Shown here piece by piece: positions 35,795 to 47,816 of a DNA stretch of 64,000 bases. How positions within the stretch are numbered: position 1 is the stretch's first letter; every line of letters begins with the position of its first letter. A program made the position numbers and the translations under genes. The notes beneath the pieces were generated by a model. The model saw only the letters and a list, made by a program, of their open reading frames with translations, ran no database searches and was not told the DNA's origin. This stretch comes from Nematostella vectensis (lineage: Eukaryota; Cnidaria; Anthozoa; Actiniaria; Edwardsiidae). The stretch is taken from NCBI RefSeq assembly GCF_932526225.1, contig NC_064037.1, positions 19,159,471-19,223,470 on the forward strand, in the 5' to 3' direction.

Positions 35795-37040
35795 AACTAG
35801 AGACTTTTTCAGGGGTGTTAAGGTAAGGACGATGGCATTAGGGGGTGGGTGCACAGGGGTACAGGATATGAACCTCAGGGTCACAGGGGTGCAAGTTATT
35901 AAGCGCTTGGTCATACATAGGTAAATGGTAGTTATATGATTAGGTGTCATAGGGGTGTAGGTCAGTTAGGGATGGGTAGGCAGGGGTATAGGGTAGTAAG
36001 TGCTAGTTCATAGGGGTGTAGCTTTGTTAGGGGTTGGTACTCAGGGGTATAGGGTAGTAAGTGCTAAGTCATAGGGGTGTAACTTAGTTAGCGGTGGGTA
36101 CTCATGGGTATAGGGTAGTTAGTGCTAGGTCGTAGGGGTTCAGCTTATTTAGGGGTGTGGGTACTCAGGGGTATAGGGTAGTTACAGCCAAGTCATAAGG
36201 GTGTAGCTTAGTTAGGGGTGGGTATTCAGGGGTATAGGGTAGTTAGTGCCAGGTAGTAGAGGTGTACTTTAGTTAGGGTTGGGTATTCAGGGGTATAGTC
36301 CAGTTAGTGCTATGTCGTAGGGGAGTAGCTTAGCTAGGTGTGGGTAATCAGGGGTATAGGCTAGTTTGTGCTAGGACATAGGGGTGTAGTTTAGTTAGGA
36401 GTGGGTACACAGGGTTATAGGGGTGTAGTTTAGTTAGGGGTGGGCACACAGGCTTATAGGGTTGGTAAGTGCTCGGTTATAGGCGTGTAGTTTAGTTAGG
36501 GTTGGGTATTCAGGTATATAAGGTAGTTAATGCTACGTCACAGTGGTGTAGCTTAGCAAGGGTTTTGTACTCAGGGGTAAAGTATAGTTATTGCTAGGTC
36601 ATAGGGGTGAGGCTTAGTTAGGGGTAGGTATTCAGGAGTATAGCGTACTTAGTGCTAGGTCGTGGGGGTGTAGCTTAGTTAGGCGTGGATACTCATTTAT
36701 ATAGGGTAGCTTTTTTATTAATTATTATTATTAATTATTATTATGTACCCTAATTACCTAGCTCTTGAAACCCTGTGCCTGTTTGAACCATCCCCTAAAA
36801 CCCTGCACCTCCAGGACCAACCCATTGATACCCTCTACCACTGTGTACCCACTCATTCATAACTTGCACCCTTATGACCTAGTTCTTGATATTATTGACC
36901 TTTATTACCATTTCTTGAAACCTAGTACCCCTTTGACCAACTCTTGTTACCCTGTACACATGTCAAATCACCCACTAACTCACTTATCTTAACGTCCCCT
37001 TAACGTCCTTGTCTTTACACCCCTGAAAAATTCTCAAGTT

Positions 37041-37113
37041 GATCTTACCTGGATTCGAACCCCGGTCCTCTTGTTTGAGAAGCGAAGCCCGTACCACTGA
37101 GCTATCGCGCCAC
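37041..37113 (-). ncRNA. tRNA-like SINE head, minus
   Basis: Both boxes perfect. Confidence 0.6.
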
Positions 37114-37200
37114 TCTCTTGAAAACTAGAAGTAACTACCGTATAGCCTTGTTTACCCAGCCTTATAAGGTATAGAGCAGTTTTTCCTTGATATCTCGAGA

Positions 37201-37273
37201 GTGGCGCTATGGCTCAGTGGTACGGGCTTCGCTTCTCAAGCAAACGGGCCAGGGTTCGAATCCAGGTAAGATA
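37201..37273 (+). ncRNA. tRNA-like SINE head, plus
   Basis: Both boxes perfect; the terminator run is shortened to T4 (37285-37288) by a T-to-A change. Confidence 0.6.
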
Positions 37274-38068
37274 AACTAGAGACATTTTCAGGGGTGTTAA
37301 GGTACGGACGATGGCATTAGGGGGTGGGTGCACAGGGGTACAGGATATAAACCTCAGGGTCACAGGGGTGCAAGTTGGTAAGCGCTTGGTCATACATGGG
37401 TAAAGGGTAGTTATATGATTAGGTGTCATAGGGGTGTAGTTTAGTTAGGAGTGGGTACACAGGGTTATAGGGTAGGTAAGTGCTCTGTTATAGGGGTGTA
37501 GTTTAGTTAGGGTTGGGTATTCAGGGGTATAAGGTAGTTAGTGCTACGTCACAGGGGTGTAGCTTAGCAAGGGTTGGGTACTCATGCGTAAAGTGTAGTT
37601 ATTGCTAGGTCATAGGGTTGAGGCTTAGTTAGGGGTAGGTATTCAGGAGTATAGCGTAGTTAGTGCTAGGTCGTAGGGGTGTAGCTTAGTTAGGCGTGGA
37701 TACTCAGGGATATAGGGTAGCTATTTTTATTAATTATTATTATTATTAATTATTTTTATTAATTATTATTATGTACCCATATTAACTAGCTCTTGAAACC
37801 ATGTGCCTGTTTGAACCATCCCCTAAAACCCTGCACCTCCAAGACCAAGCCATTGATACCCTCTACCCCTGTGTACCCACTCATTCATAACTTGCACCCT
37901 TATGACCTAGTTCTTGATATTATTGACCCTTATTACCATTTCTTGAAACCTAGTACCCCTTTGACCAACTCTTGTTACCCTGTACACATGTCAAATCACC
38001 CACTAACTCAATTATCTTAACGTCCCCTTAACGTCCTTGTCTTTACACCCCTGAAAAATTCTCAGGTT

Positions 38069-38141
38069 GATCTTACCTGGATTCGAACCCCGGTCCTCTT
38101 GTTTGAGAAGCGAAGCCCGTACCACTGAGCTATAGCGCCAC
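38069..38141 (-). ncRNA. tRNA-like SINE head, minus
   Basis: Both boxes perfect; acceptor GGCGCTA here, as in plus heads, so acceptor position 6 again pairs with A67. Confidence 0.6.
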
Positions 38142-38228
38142 TCTCTTGAAAACTAGAAGTAACTACCGTATAGCCTTGTTTACCCAGCTTTATAAGGTAT
38201 GGAGTAGTTTTTCCTTGATATCTCGAGA

Positions 38229-38301
38229 GTGGCGCTATGGCTCAGTGGTACGGGCTTCGCTTCTCAAGCAAACGGGCCAGGTTTCGAATCCAGGTAAGAT
38301 A
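38229..38301 (+). ncRNA. tRNA-like SINE head, plus, damaged B box
   Basis: A box perfect; B box GTTTCGAATCC; T5 at 38312-38316. Confidence 0.5.
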
Positions 38302-39584
38302 AACTAGAGACTTTTTCAGGGGTGTTAAGGTAAGGACGATGGCATTAGGGGGTGGGTGCACAGGGGTACAGGATATGAACCTCAGGGTCACAGGGGTGCA
38401 AGTTATTAAGCGCTTGGTCATACATAGGTAAATGGTAGTTATATGATTAGGTGTCATAGGGGTGTAGGTCAGTTAGGGATGGGTAGGCAGGGGTATAGGG
38501 TAGTAAGTGCTAGTTCATAGGGGTGTAGCTTTGTTAGGGGTTGGTACTCAGGGGTATAGGGTAATAAGTGCGAAGTCATAGGGGTGTAACTTAGTTAGCG
38601 GTGGGTACTCATGGGTATAGGGTAGTTAGTGCTAGGTCGTAGGGGTTTAGCTTAGTTAGGGGTGTGGGTACTCAGGGGTATAGGGTAGTTACAGCCAAGT
38701 CATAAGGGTGTAGCTTAGTTAGGGGTGGGTATTCAGGGGTATAGGGTAGTTAGTGCTAGGTAGTAGAGGTGTAATTTAGTTAGGGTTGGGTATTCAGGGG
38801 TATAGGCCAGTTAGTGCTATGTCGTAGGGGAGTAGCTTAGCTAGGTGTGGGTAATCAGGGGTATAGGCTAGTTTGTGCTAGGACATAGGGGTGTAGTTTA
38901 GTTAGGAGTGGGTACACAGGGTTATAGGGGTGTAGTTTAGTTAGGGGTGGGTACACAGGGTTATAGGGTAGGTAAGTGCTCGGTTATAGGCGTGTAGTTT
39001 AGTTAGGGTTGGGTATTCAGGTATATAAGGTAGTTAATGCTACGTCACAGGGGTGTAGCTTAGCAAGGGTTTTGTACTCAGGAGTAAAGTATAGTTATTG
39101 CTAGGTCATAGGGGTGAGGCTTAGTTAGGGGTAGGTATTCAGGAGTATAGCGTACTTAGTGATAGGTCGTGGGGGTGTAGCTTAGTTAGGCGTGGATACT
39201 TAGGGATATAGGGTAGGTTTTTATTAATTATTATTATTAATTATTATTATTAATTATTATTATTAATTATTATTATTAATTATTATTATGTACCCTAATT
39301 ACCTAGCTCTTGAAACCCTGTGCCTGTTTGAACCATCCCCTGAAACCCTGCACCTCCAAGTTCAACCCATTGATACCCTCTACCACTGTGTACCCACTCA
39401 TTCATAACTTGCACCCTTATGACCTAGTTCTTGATATTATTGACCCTTATTAAAATTTCTTGAAACCTAGTACCCCTTTGACCAACTCTTGTTACCCTGT
39501 ACTCATGTCAAATCACCCACTAACTCACATATCTTAACGTCCCCTTAACGTCCTTATCTTAACACCCCTTAAAAATCCCATATT

Positions 39585-39657
39585 GATCTAACCTGGATTC
39601 GAACTCCGGCCCTCTTGTTTGAGAAGCGAAGCCCGTACCACTGAGCTATCGCGCCAC
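39585..39657 (-). ncRNA. tRNA-like SINE head, minus
   Basis: A box perfect; B box AGTTCGAATCC. Confidence 0.5.
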
Positions 39658-39744
39658 TCTCTTGAAAACTAGAAGTAACTAACGTATAGCCTTGTTTACC
39701 CAGCCTTATAAGGTATAGAGTAGTTTTTCCTTGATATCTCGAGA

Positions 39745-39817
39745 GTGGCGCTATGGCTGAGTGGTACGGGCTTCAATTCTCAAGCAAACGGGCCAGGGTT
39801 CGAATCCAGGTAAGATA
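39745..39817 (+). ncRNA. tRNA-like SINE head, plus, TTCAA stem subtype
   Basis: A box TGGCTGAGTGG, B box perfect. The anticodon stem 5' side is TTCAA, breaking two pairs. T5 at 39828-39832. Subtype shared with 42347, 44881, 46290 and 56747. Confidence 0.55.
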
Positions 39818-40709
39818 AACTAGAGACTTTTTCAGGGGTGTTAAGGTAAGGACGGTGGCATTAGGGGGTGGGTGCACAGTGAAAAAGGATATAAACGGCA
39901 GGGTCATAGGAGTGCAAGTTGGTAAGCGCTTGGTCATACATGGGTAAAGTGTAGTTGTGTGATTAGGTGTCATAGGGGTGTAGATCAGTTAGGGATGGGT
40001 AGGCAGGGATATAGGGTAGTAAGTGCTAGGTCATAGGGGTAAAGTTTAGTTAGGAGTGGGTACACAGGGTTATAGGGGTGTAGTTTAGTTATGGGTGGGT
40101 ACAAAGGGTTATAGGGTAGGTAAGTGCTCGGTAATAGGGGTGTAGTTTAGTTAGAGTTGGGTATTCAGGGGTATAAGATAGTTAGTGCTACGTCAAAGGG
40201 GTGTAGCTTAGCAAGGGTTGGGTATTCAGGGGTAAAGTGTAGTTATTGCTATGTTATAGGGGTGAGGCTTAGTTAGGGGTAGGTAATCAGGGGTATAGCG
40301 TAGTTAGTACAAGGTCGTAGGGGTTGTAGCTTAGTTAGGCGTGGATACTCAGGGATATAGGGTTCTATTTTTATTAATTATTATTATTAATTATTATAAT
40401 TATTTATTTTTATGTACCCATATTACCTAGCTCTTGAAACCCTGTGCCTGATTGAACCATCCCATAAAACCCTGCACCTCCAAGACCAAGCCATTGATAC
40501 CCTCTACCACTGTGTACCCACTCATTCATAACTTGCACCCTTATGACCTAGTTCTTGATATCATTGACATTTATTACCATCCCTTGAAGTCTAGTACCCG
40601 TTTGACCAACTCTTGTTACCCTGTACACCTGTCAACTCACCCACTAACTCACTTATCTTAACGTCCCCTTAACGTTTTTATCTTAACACCCCTGAAAAAA
40701 TCCCAAGTT

Positions 40710-40782
40710 GATCTGACCTGGATTCGAACCACGGGCCTCTTGTTTGAGAAGCGAAGCCCGTACCACAGAGCTATTGCGCCAC
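40710..40782 (-). ncRNA. tRNA-like SINE head, minus, damaged A box
   Basis: B box perfect; A box TAGCTCTGTGG. Confidence 0.5.
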
Positions 40783-40869
40783 TCTCTTGAAAACTAGAAG
40801 TAACTACCGTATAGCCTTGTTTACCCAGCCTTATAAGGTATAGAGTAGTTTTTCCTTGATATCTCGAGA

Positions 40870-40942
40870 GTGGCGCTATGGCTCAGGGGTACGGGCTTCG
40901 CTTCTGAAGCAAACGGGCCAGGGTTCGAATCCAGGTAAGATA
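40870..40942 (+). ncRNA. tRNA-like SINE head, plus
   Basis: A box TGGCTCAGGGG, B box perfect; CTG loop, otherwise rare in this half of the array; T5 at 40953-40957. Confidence 0.55.
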
Positions 40943-41756
40943 AACTAGAGACTTTTTCAGGAGTGTTAAGGTAAGGACGATGGCATTAGTGGGTGGGTGC
41001 ACAGGGGAAAAGTATATAAACGGTAGGGTCACAGGTGTGCAAGTTGGTAAGCGCTTGGTCATACATTGGTAAAGGGTAGTTATGTGATTAGGTGTCATAG
41101 GGGTGTAGGTCAGTTAGGGATGGGTAGGCAGGGATATAGGGTAGTAAGTGCTAGGTCATAATGGTGTAGCTTAGTTAGGGGTTGGTACTCAGGGGTATAG
41201 GGTAATAAGTGCTAAGTCATAGGGGTGTAGCTTAGTTAGAGGTGGGTACTCATGGGTGTAGGGTAGTTAGTGCTAGGTCGTAGGGGTTTAGCTTAGTTAG
41301 GGGTGGGAAATCAGGGGTATAGGGTAGTTACAGCCAAGTCATAAGGGTGTAGCTTAGTTAGGGGTGGGTATTCAGGGTTATAGTCTAGTTAGTCCTAGAT
41401 CGTAGGGGTGTAGCTTAGCTAGGTGTATGTACATAGGGGTATAGGCTAGTTAGTGCTAGGACATAGGGGTGTAGTTTAGTTATGGGTGGGTACAAAGGGT
41501 TATAGGGTAGGTAAGTGCTCGGTAATAGGGGTGTAGTTTAGTTAGGGTTGGGTATTCAGGGGTATAAGGTAGTTAGTGCTACGTCACAGGGGTGTAGCTT
41601 AGCAAGGGTTGGGTATTCAGGGGTAAAGTGTAGTTATTGCTAGGTCATAGGGGTGAGGCTTAGTTAGGGGTAGGTAATCAGGAGTATAGCGTAATTAGTG
41701 CAAGGTCGTAGGGGTGTAGCTTAGTTAGGCGTGGATACTCACGGATAAAGGGTAGC

Positions 41757-41889
<133 letters not shown>

Positions 41890-42186
41890 ATGTACCCATA
41901 TTACCTAGCTCTTGAAACGCTGTGCCTGTTTGAACCATCCCCTAAAACCCTGCACCTCCAAGACCAAGCCATTGATACCCTCTACCCCTGTGTACCCACT
42001 CCATCATAACTTGCACCCCTATGACCTAGTTCTTGATATCATTGACCCTTATTACCATCCCTTGAAACCTATTACCCCTTTGACTAACTCTTGTTACCCT
42101 GCACACCTGTCAACTCACGCACTAATTCACTTATCTTAACGTCCCCTCAACGTCCTTATCTTAACACCCCTTAAAAATCCCATATT

Positions 42187-42259
42187 GATCTAACCTGGAT
42201 TCGAACTCCGGCCCTCTTGTTTGAGAAGCGAAGCCCGTACCACTGAGCTATCGCGCCAC
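42187..42259 (-). ncRNA. tRNA-like SINE head, minus
   Basis: A box perfect; B box AGTTCGAATCC. Confidence 0.5.
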
Positions 42260-42346
42260 TCTCTTGAAAACTAGAAGTAACTAACGTATAGCCTTGTTTA
42301 CCCAGCCTTATAAGGTATAGAGTAGTTTTTCCTTGATATCTCGAGA

Positions 42347-42419
42347 GTGGCGCTATGGCTGAGTGGTACGGGCTTCAATTCTCAAGCAAACGGGCCAGGG
42401 TTCGAATCCAGGTAAGATA
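42347..42419 (+). ncRNA. tRNA-like SINE head, plus, TTCAA stem subtype
   Basis: Identical by eye to the head at 39745; T5 at 42430-42434. Confidence 0.55.
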
Positions 42420-43311
42420 AACTAGAGACTTTTTCAGGGGTGTTAAGGTAAGGACGGTGGCATTAGGGGGTGGGTGCACAGTGAAAAAGGATATAAACGG
42501 CAGGGTCACAGGAGTGCAAGTTGGTAAGCGCTTGGTCATACATGGGTAAAGTGTAGTTGTGTGATTAGGTGTCATAGGGGTGTAGATCAGTTAGGGATGG
42601 GTAGGCAGGGATATAGGGTAGTAAGTGCTAGGTCATAGGGGTGTAGTTTAGTTAGGAGTGGGTACACAGGGTTATAGGGGTGTAGTTTAGTTATGGGTGG
42701 GTACAAAGGGTTATAGGGTAGGTAAGTGCTCGGTAATAGGGGTGTAGTTTAGTTAGAGTTGGGTATTCAGGGGTATAAGATAGTTAGTGCTACGTCACAG
42801 GGGTGTAGCTTAGCAAGGGTTGGGTATTCAGGGGTAAAGTGTAGTTATTGCTATGTCATAGGGGTGAGGCTTAGTTAGGGGTAGGTAATCAGGAGTATAG
42901 CGTAGTTAGTACAAGGTCGTAGGGGTTGTAGCTTAGTTAGGCGTGGATACTCAGGGATATAGGGTTCTATTTTTATTAATTATTATTATTAATTATTATA
43001 ATTATTTATTTTTATGTACCCATATTACCTAGCTCTTGAAACCCTGTGCCTGTTTGAACCATCCCATAAAACCCTGCACCTCCAAGACCAAGCCATTGAT
43101 ACCCTCTACCACTGTGTACCCACTCATTCATAACTTGCACCCTTATGACCTAGTTCTTGATATCATTGACATTTATTACCATCCCTTGAAGTCTAGTACC
43201 CGTTTGACCAACTCTTGTTACCCTGTACACCTGTCAACTCACCCACTAACTCACTTATCTTAACGTACCCTTAACGTTTTTATCTTAACACCCCTGAAAA
43301 AATCCCAAGTT

Positions 43312-43384
43312 GATCTGACCTGGATTCGAACCACGGGCCTCTTGTTTGAGAAGCGAAGCCCGTACCACAGAGCTATTGCGCCAC
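43312..43384 (-). ncRNA. tRNA-like SINE head, minus, damaged A box
   Basis: Same sequence as at 40710-40782. Confidence 0.5.
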
Positions 43385-43471
43385 TCTCTTGAAAACTAGA
43401 AGTAACTACCGTATAGCCTTGTTTACCCAGCCTTATAAGGTATAGAGTAGTTTTTCCTTGATATCTCGAGA

Positions 43472-43544
43472 GTGGCGCTATGGCTCAGGGGTACGGGCTT
43501 CGCTTCTGAAGCAAACGGGCCAGGGTTCGAATCCAGGTAAGATA
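43472..43544 (+). ncRNA. tRNA-like SINE head, plus
   Basis: Same as at 40870: A box TGGCTCAGGGG, CTG loop; T5 at 43555-43559. Confidence 0.55.
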
Positions 43545-44720
43545 AACTAGAGACTTTTTCAGGAGTGTTAAGGTAAGGACGATGGCATTAGTGGGTGGGT
43601 GCACAGGGGAAAAGTATATAAACGGTAGGGTCACAGGTGTGCAAGTTGGTAAGCGCTTGGTCATACATTGGTAAAGGGTAGTTATGTGATTAGGTGTCAT
43701 AGGGGTGTAGGTCAGTTAGGGATGGGTAGGCAGGGATATAGGGTAGTAAGTGCTAGGTCATAATGGTGTAGCTTAGTTAGGGGTTGGTACTCAGGGGTAT
43801 AGGGTAATAAGTGCTAAGTCATAGGGGTGTAGCTCAGTTAGAGGTGGGTACTCATGGGTGTAGGGTAGTTATTGCTAGGTCGTAGGGGTTTAGCTTAGTT
43901 AGGGGTGGGAAATCAGGGGTATAGGGTAGTTACAGCCAAGTCATAAGGGTGTAGCTTAGTTAGGGGTGGGTATTCAGGGTTATAGTCTAGTTAGTCCTAG
44001 ATCGTAGGGGTGTAGCTTAGCTAGGTGTATGTACATAGGGGTATAGGCTAGTTAGTGCTAGGACATAGGGGTGTAGTTTAGTTATGGGTGGGTACAAAGG
44101 GTTATAGGGTAGGTAAGTGCTCGGTAATAGGGGTGTAGTTTAGTTAGGGTTGGGTATTCAGGGGTATAAGGTAGTTAGTGCTACGTCACAGGGGTGTAGC
44201 TTAGCAAGGGTTGGGTATTCAGGGGTAAAGTGTAGTTATTGCTAGGTCATAGGGGTGAGGCTTAGTTAGGGGTAGGTAATCAGGAGTATAGCGTAATTAG
44301 TGCAAGGTCGTAGGGGTGTAGCTTAGTTAGGCGTGGATACTCACGGATAAAGGGTAGCTATTTTTATTAATTATTATTATTAATTATTATTATTAATTAT
44401 TATTATTATTATTATTTATTTTTATGTACCCATATTACCTAGCTCTTGAAACCCTGTGCCTGTTTGAACCATCCCCTAAAACCCTGCACCTCCAAGACCA
44501 AGCCATTGATACCCTCTACCCCTGTGTACCCACTCCATCATAACTTGCACCCCTATGACCTAGTTCTTGATATCATTGACCCTTATTACCATCCCTTGAA
44601 ACCTATTACCCCTTTGACTAACTCTTGTTACCCTGCACACCTGTCAACTCACGCACTAATTCACTTATCTTAACGTCCCCTTAACGTCCTTATCTTAACA
44701 CCCCTTAAAAATCCCATATT

Positions 44721-44793
44721 GATCTAACCTGGATTCGAACTCCGGCCCTCTTGTTTGAGAAGCGAAGCCCGTACCACTGAGCTATCGCGCCAC
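44721..44793 (-). ncRNA. tRNA-like SINE head, minus
   Basis: A box perfect; B box AGTTCGAATCC. Confidence 0.5.
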
Positions 44794-44880
44794 TCTCTTG
44801 AAAACTAGAAGTAACTAACGTATAGCCTTGTTTACCCAGCCTTATAAGGTATAGAGTAGTTTTTCCTTGATATCTCGAGA

Positions 44881-44953
44881 GTGGCGCTATGGTTGAGTGG
44901 TACGGGCTTCAATTCTCAAGCAAACGGGCCAGGGTTCGAATCCAGGTAAGATA
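44881..44953 (+). ncRNA. tRNA-like SINE head, plus, TTCAA stem subtype
   Basis: A box TGGTTGAGTGG has one more change than its sisters; B box perfect; T5 at 44964-44968. Confidence 0.5.
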
Positions 44954-46129
44954 AACTAGAGACTTTTTCAGGGGTGTTAAGGTAAGGACGGTGGCATTAG
45001 GGGGTGGGTGCACAGTGAAAAAGGATATAAACGGCAGGGTCACAGGAGTGCAAGTTGGTAAGCGCTTGGTCATACATGGGTAAAGTGTAGTTGTGTGATT
45101 AGGTGTAATAGGGGTGTAGATCAGTTAGGGATGGGTAGGCAGGGATATAGGGTAGTAAGTGCTAGGTCATAATGGTGTAGCTTATTTAGGGGTTGGTACT
45201 CAGGGGTATAGGGTAATAAGTGCTAAGTCATAGGGTTGTAGCTTAGTTAGAGGTGGGTACTCATGGGTGTAGGGTAGTTAGTGCTAGGTCGTAGGGGTTT
45301 AGCTTAGTTAGGGGTGGGAAATCAGGGGTATAGGGTAGTTACAGCCAAGTCATAAGGGTGTAGCTTAGTTAGGGGTGGGTATTCAGGGTTATAGTCTAGT
45401 TAGTCCTAGATCGTAGGGGTGTAGCTTAGCTAGGTGTATGTACATAGGGGTATAGGCTAGTTAGTGCTAGGACATAGGGGTGTAGTTTAGTTATGGGTGG
45501 GTACAAAGGGTTATAGGGTAGGTAAGTGCTCGGTAATAGGGGTGTAGTTTAGTTAGGGTTGGGTATTCAGGGGTATAAGTTAGTTAGTGCTACGTCACAG
45601 GGGTGTAGCTTAGCAAGGGTTGGGTATTCAGGGGTAAAGTGTAGTTATTGCTAGGTCATAGGGGTGAGGCTTAGTTAGGGGTAGGTAATCAGGAGTATAG
45701 CGTAATTAGTGCAAGGTCGTAGGGGTGTAGCTTAGTTAGGCGTGGATACTCACGGATAAAGGGTAGCTATTTTTATTAATTATTATTATTAATTATTATT
45801 ATTAATTATTATTATTATTATTATTTATTTTTATGTACCCATATTACCTAGCTCTTGAAACCCTGTGCCTGTTTGAACCATCCCCTAAAACCCTGCACCT
45901 CCAAGACCAAGCCATTGATACCCTCTACCCCTGTGTACCCACTCCATCATAACTTGCACCCCTATGACCTAGTTCTTGATATCATTGACCCTTATTACCA
46001 TCCCTTGAAACCTATTACCCCTTTGACTAACTCTTGTTACCCTGCACACCTGTCAACTCACGCACTAATTCACTTATCTTAACGTCCCCTTAACGTCCTT
46101 ATCTTAACACCCCTTAAAAATCCCATATT

Positions 46130-46202
46130 GATCTAACCTGGATTGGAACTCCGGCCCTCTTGTTTGAGAAGCGAAGCCCGTACCACTGAGCTATCGCGCC
46201 AC
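46130..46202 (-). ncRNA. tRNA-like SINE head, minus, damaged B box
   Basis: A box perfect; B box AGTTCCAATCC lost the invariant G. Confidence 0.45.
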
Positions 46203-46289
46203 TCTCTTGAAAACTAGAAGTAACTAACGTATAGCCTTGTTTACCCAGCCTTATAAGGTATAGAGTAGTTTTTTCTTGATATCTCGAGA

Positions 46290-46362
46290 GTGGCGCTATG
46301 GCTGAGTGGTACGGGCTTCAATTCTCAAGCAAACGGGCCAGGGTTCGAATCCAGGTAAGATA
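46290..46362 (+). ncRNA. tRNA-like SINE head, plus, TTCAA stem subtype
   Basis: A box TGGCTGAGTGG, B box perfect; T5 at 46373-46377. Confidence 0.55.
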
Positions 46363-47194
46363 AACTAGAGACTTTTTCAGGGGTGTTAAGGTAAGGACGG
46401 TGGCATTAGGGGGTGGGTGCACAGTGAAAAAGGATATAAACGGCAGGGTCACAGGAGTGCAAGTTGGTAAGCGCTTGGTCATACATGGGTAAAGTGTAGT
46501 TGTGTGATTAGGTGTAATAGGGGTGTAGATCAGTTAGGGATGGGTAGGCAGGGATATAGGGTAGTAAGTGCTAGGTCATAATGGTGTAGCTTATTTAGGG
46601 GTTGGTACTCAGGGGTATAGGGTAATAAGTGCTAAGTCATAGGGTTGTAGCTTAGTTAGAGGTGGGTACTCATGGGTGTAGGGTAGTTAGTGCTAGGTCG
46701 TAGGGGTTTAGCTTAGTTAGGGGTGGGAAATCAGGGGTATAGGGTAGTTACAGCCAAGTCATAAGGTTGTAGCTTAGTTAGGGGTGGGTATTCAGGGTTA
46801 TAGTCTAGTTAGTCCTAGATCGTAGGGGTGTAGCTTAGCTAGGTGTATGTTCATAGGGGTATAGGCTAGTTAGTGCTAGGACATAGGGGTGTAGTTTAGT
46901 TATGGGTGGGTACAAAGGGTTATAGGGTAGGTAAGTGCTCGGTAATAGGGGTGTAGTTTAGTTAGGGTTGGGTATTCAGGGGTATAAGGTAGTTAGTGCT
47001 ACGTCACAGGGGTGTAGCTTAGCAAGGGTTGGGTATTCAGGGGTAAAGTGTAGTTATTGCTAGGTCATAGGGGTGAGGCTTAGTTAGGGGTAGGTAATCA
47101 GGAGTATAGCGTAATTAGTGCAAGGTCGTAGGGGTATAGCTTAGTTAGGCGTGGATACTCACGGATAAAGGGTAGCTATTTTTATTAATTATTA

Positions 47195-47278
<84 letters not shown>

Positions 47279-47583
47279 TATTTTTATGTACCCATATTAC
47301 CTAGCTCTTGAAACCCTGTGCCTGTTTGAAACATCCCCTAAAACCCTGCACCTCCAAGACCAAGCCGTTAATACCCTCTACCCCTGTGTACCCACTAATT
47401 CATAACTTGCACCCTTATGACCTAGTTCTTTGATATCATTGACCCTTTTTACCATTTCTTGAAACCTAGTACCCCTTTGACCAACTCTTGTTACCCTGTA
47501 CACCTGTCAACTCACCCACTAACTCACTTATCTTAACGTCCCCTATAACGTCCTTATTAACACCCCTGAAAAAATCTCAAGTT

Positions 47584-47656
47584 GATCTGACCTGGATTCG
47601 AACCACGGGCCTCTTGTTTGAGAAGCGAAGCCCGTACCACTGAGCTATCGCGCCAC
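47584..47656 (-). ncRNA. tRNA-like SINE head, minus
   Basis: Both boxes perfect; the spacer beside it reads CTTAAAAACT. Confidence 0.6.
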
Positions 47657-47743
47657 TCTCTTAAAAACTAGAAGTAACTACCGTATAGCCTTGTTTACCC
47701 AGCCTTATAAGGTAGAGAGTAGTTTTTCCTTGATATCTCGAGA

Positions 47744-47816
47744 GTGGCGCTATGGCTCAGTGGTACGGGCTTCGCTTCTCAAGCAAACGGGCCAGGGTTC
47801 GAATCCAGGTAAGATA
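47744..47816 (+). ncRNA. tRNA-like SINE head, plus
   Basis: Both boxes perfect; CTC loop; T5 at 47827-47831. Confidence 0.65.

Larger units (their letters stand above)
35266..36711. repeat. Palindromic unit 35722
   Basis: Left arm 35266-35561, minus head 35562-35634, plus head 35722-35794, G-rich tail 35810-36711 (about 15 periods). Its tail is closely matched by that of unit 38229. Confidence 0.85.
36744..37720. repeat. Shortest complete palindromic unit (37201)
   Basis: Left arm 36744-37040, minus head 37041-37113, plus head 37201-37273, G-rich tail only 37289-37720 (about 7 periods). The proximal tail jumps from GTGTCATAGGGGTGTAG to the distal part of the array, a clean in-register loss of several 61-bp periods. 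Confidence 0.85.
37772..39218. repeat. Palindromic unit 38229
   Basis: Left arm 37772-38068, minus head 38069-38141, spacer palindrome broken (GCTTTATAAGG), plus head 38229-38301, G-rich tail 38317-39218 (about 15 periods). Confidence 0.85.
39289..40364. repeat. Palindromic unit 39745 (block copy 1, first half)
   Basis: Left arm 39289-39584, minus head 39585-39657, plus head 39745-39817, short G-rich tail 39833-40364 (about 9 periods). From about 39540 on it is near-identical to units 42347 and 56747; its upstream left arm is of another subtype. Confidence 0.85.
40413..41756. repeat. Palindromic unit 40870 (block copy 1, second half)
   Basis: Left arm 40413-40709, minus head 40710-40782, plus head 40870-40942, G-rich tail 40958-41756 (about 13 periods). 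Confidence 0.85.
41890..42966. repeat. Palindromic unit 42347 (block copy 2, first half)
   Basis: Left arm 41890-42186, minus head 42187-42259, plus head 42347-42419, G-rich tail 42435-42966 (about 9 periods). Confidence 0.85.
43015..44358. repeat. Palindromic unit 43472 (block copy 2, second half)
   Basis: Left arm 43015-43311, minus head 43312-43384, plus head 43472-43544, G-rich tail 43560-44358 (about 13 periods). Confidence 0.85.
44425..45767. repeat. Palindromic unit 44881
   Basis: Left arm 44425-44720, minus head 44721-44793, plus head 44881-44953, G-rich tail 44969-45767 (about 13 periods). First-half head type with second-half tail type: an unequal-exchange product of the two-unit block. 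Repeated 1409 bp later. Confidence 0.85.
45833..47176. repeat. Palindromic unit 46290
   Basis: Near-identical tandem copy of unit 44881. Left arm 45833-46129, minus head 46130-46202, plus head 46290-46362, G-rich tail 46378-47176. An expanded TTA tract (47177-47286) follows. Confidence 0.85.
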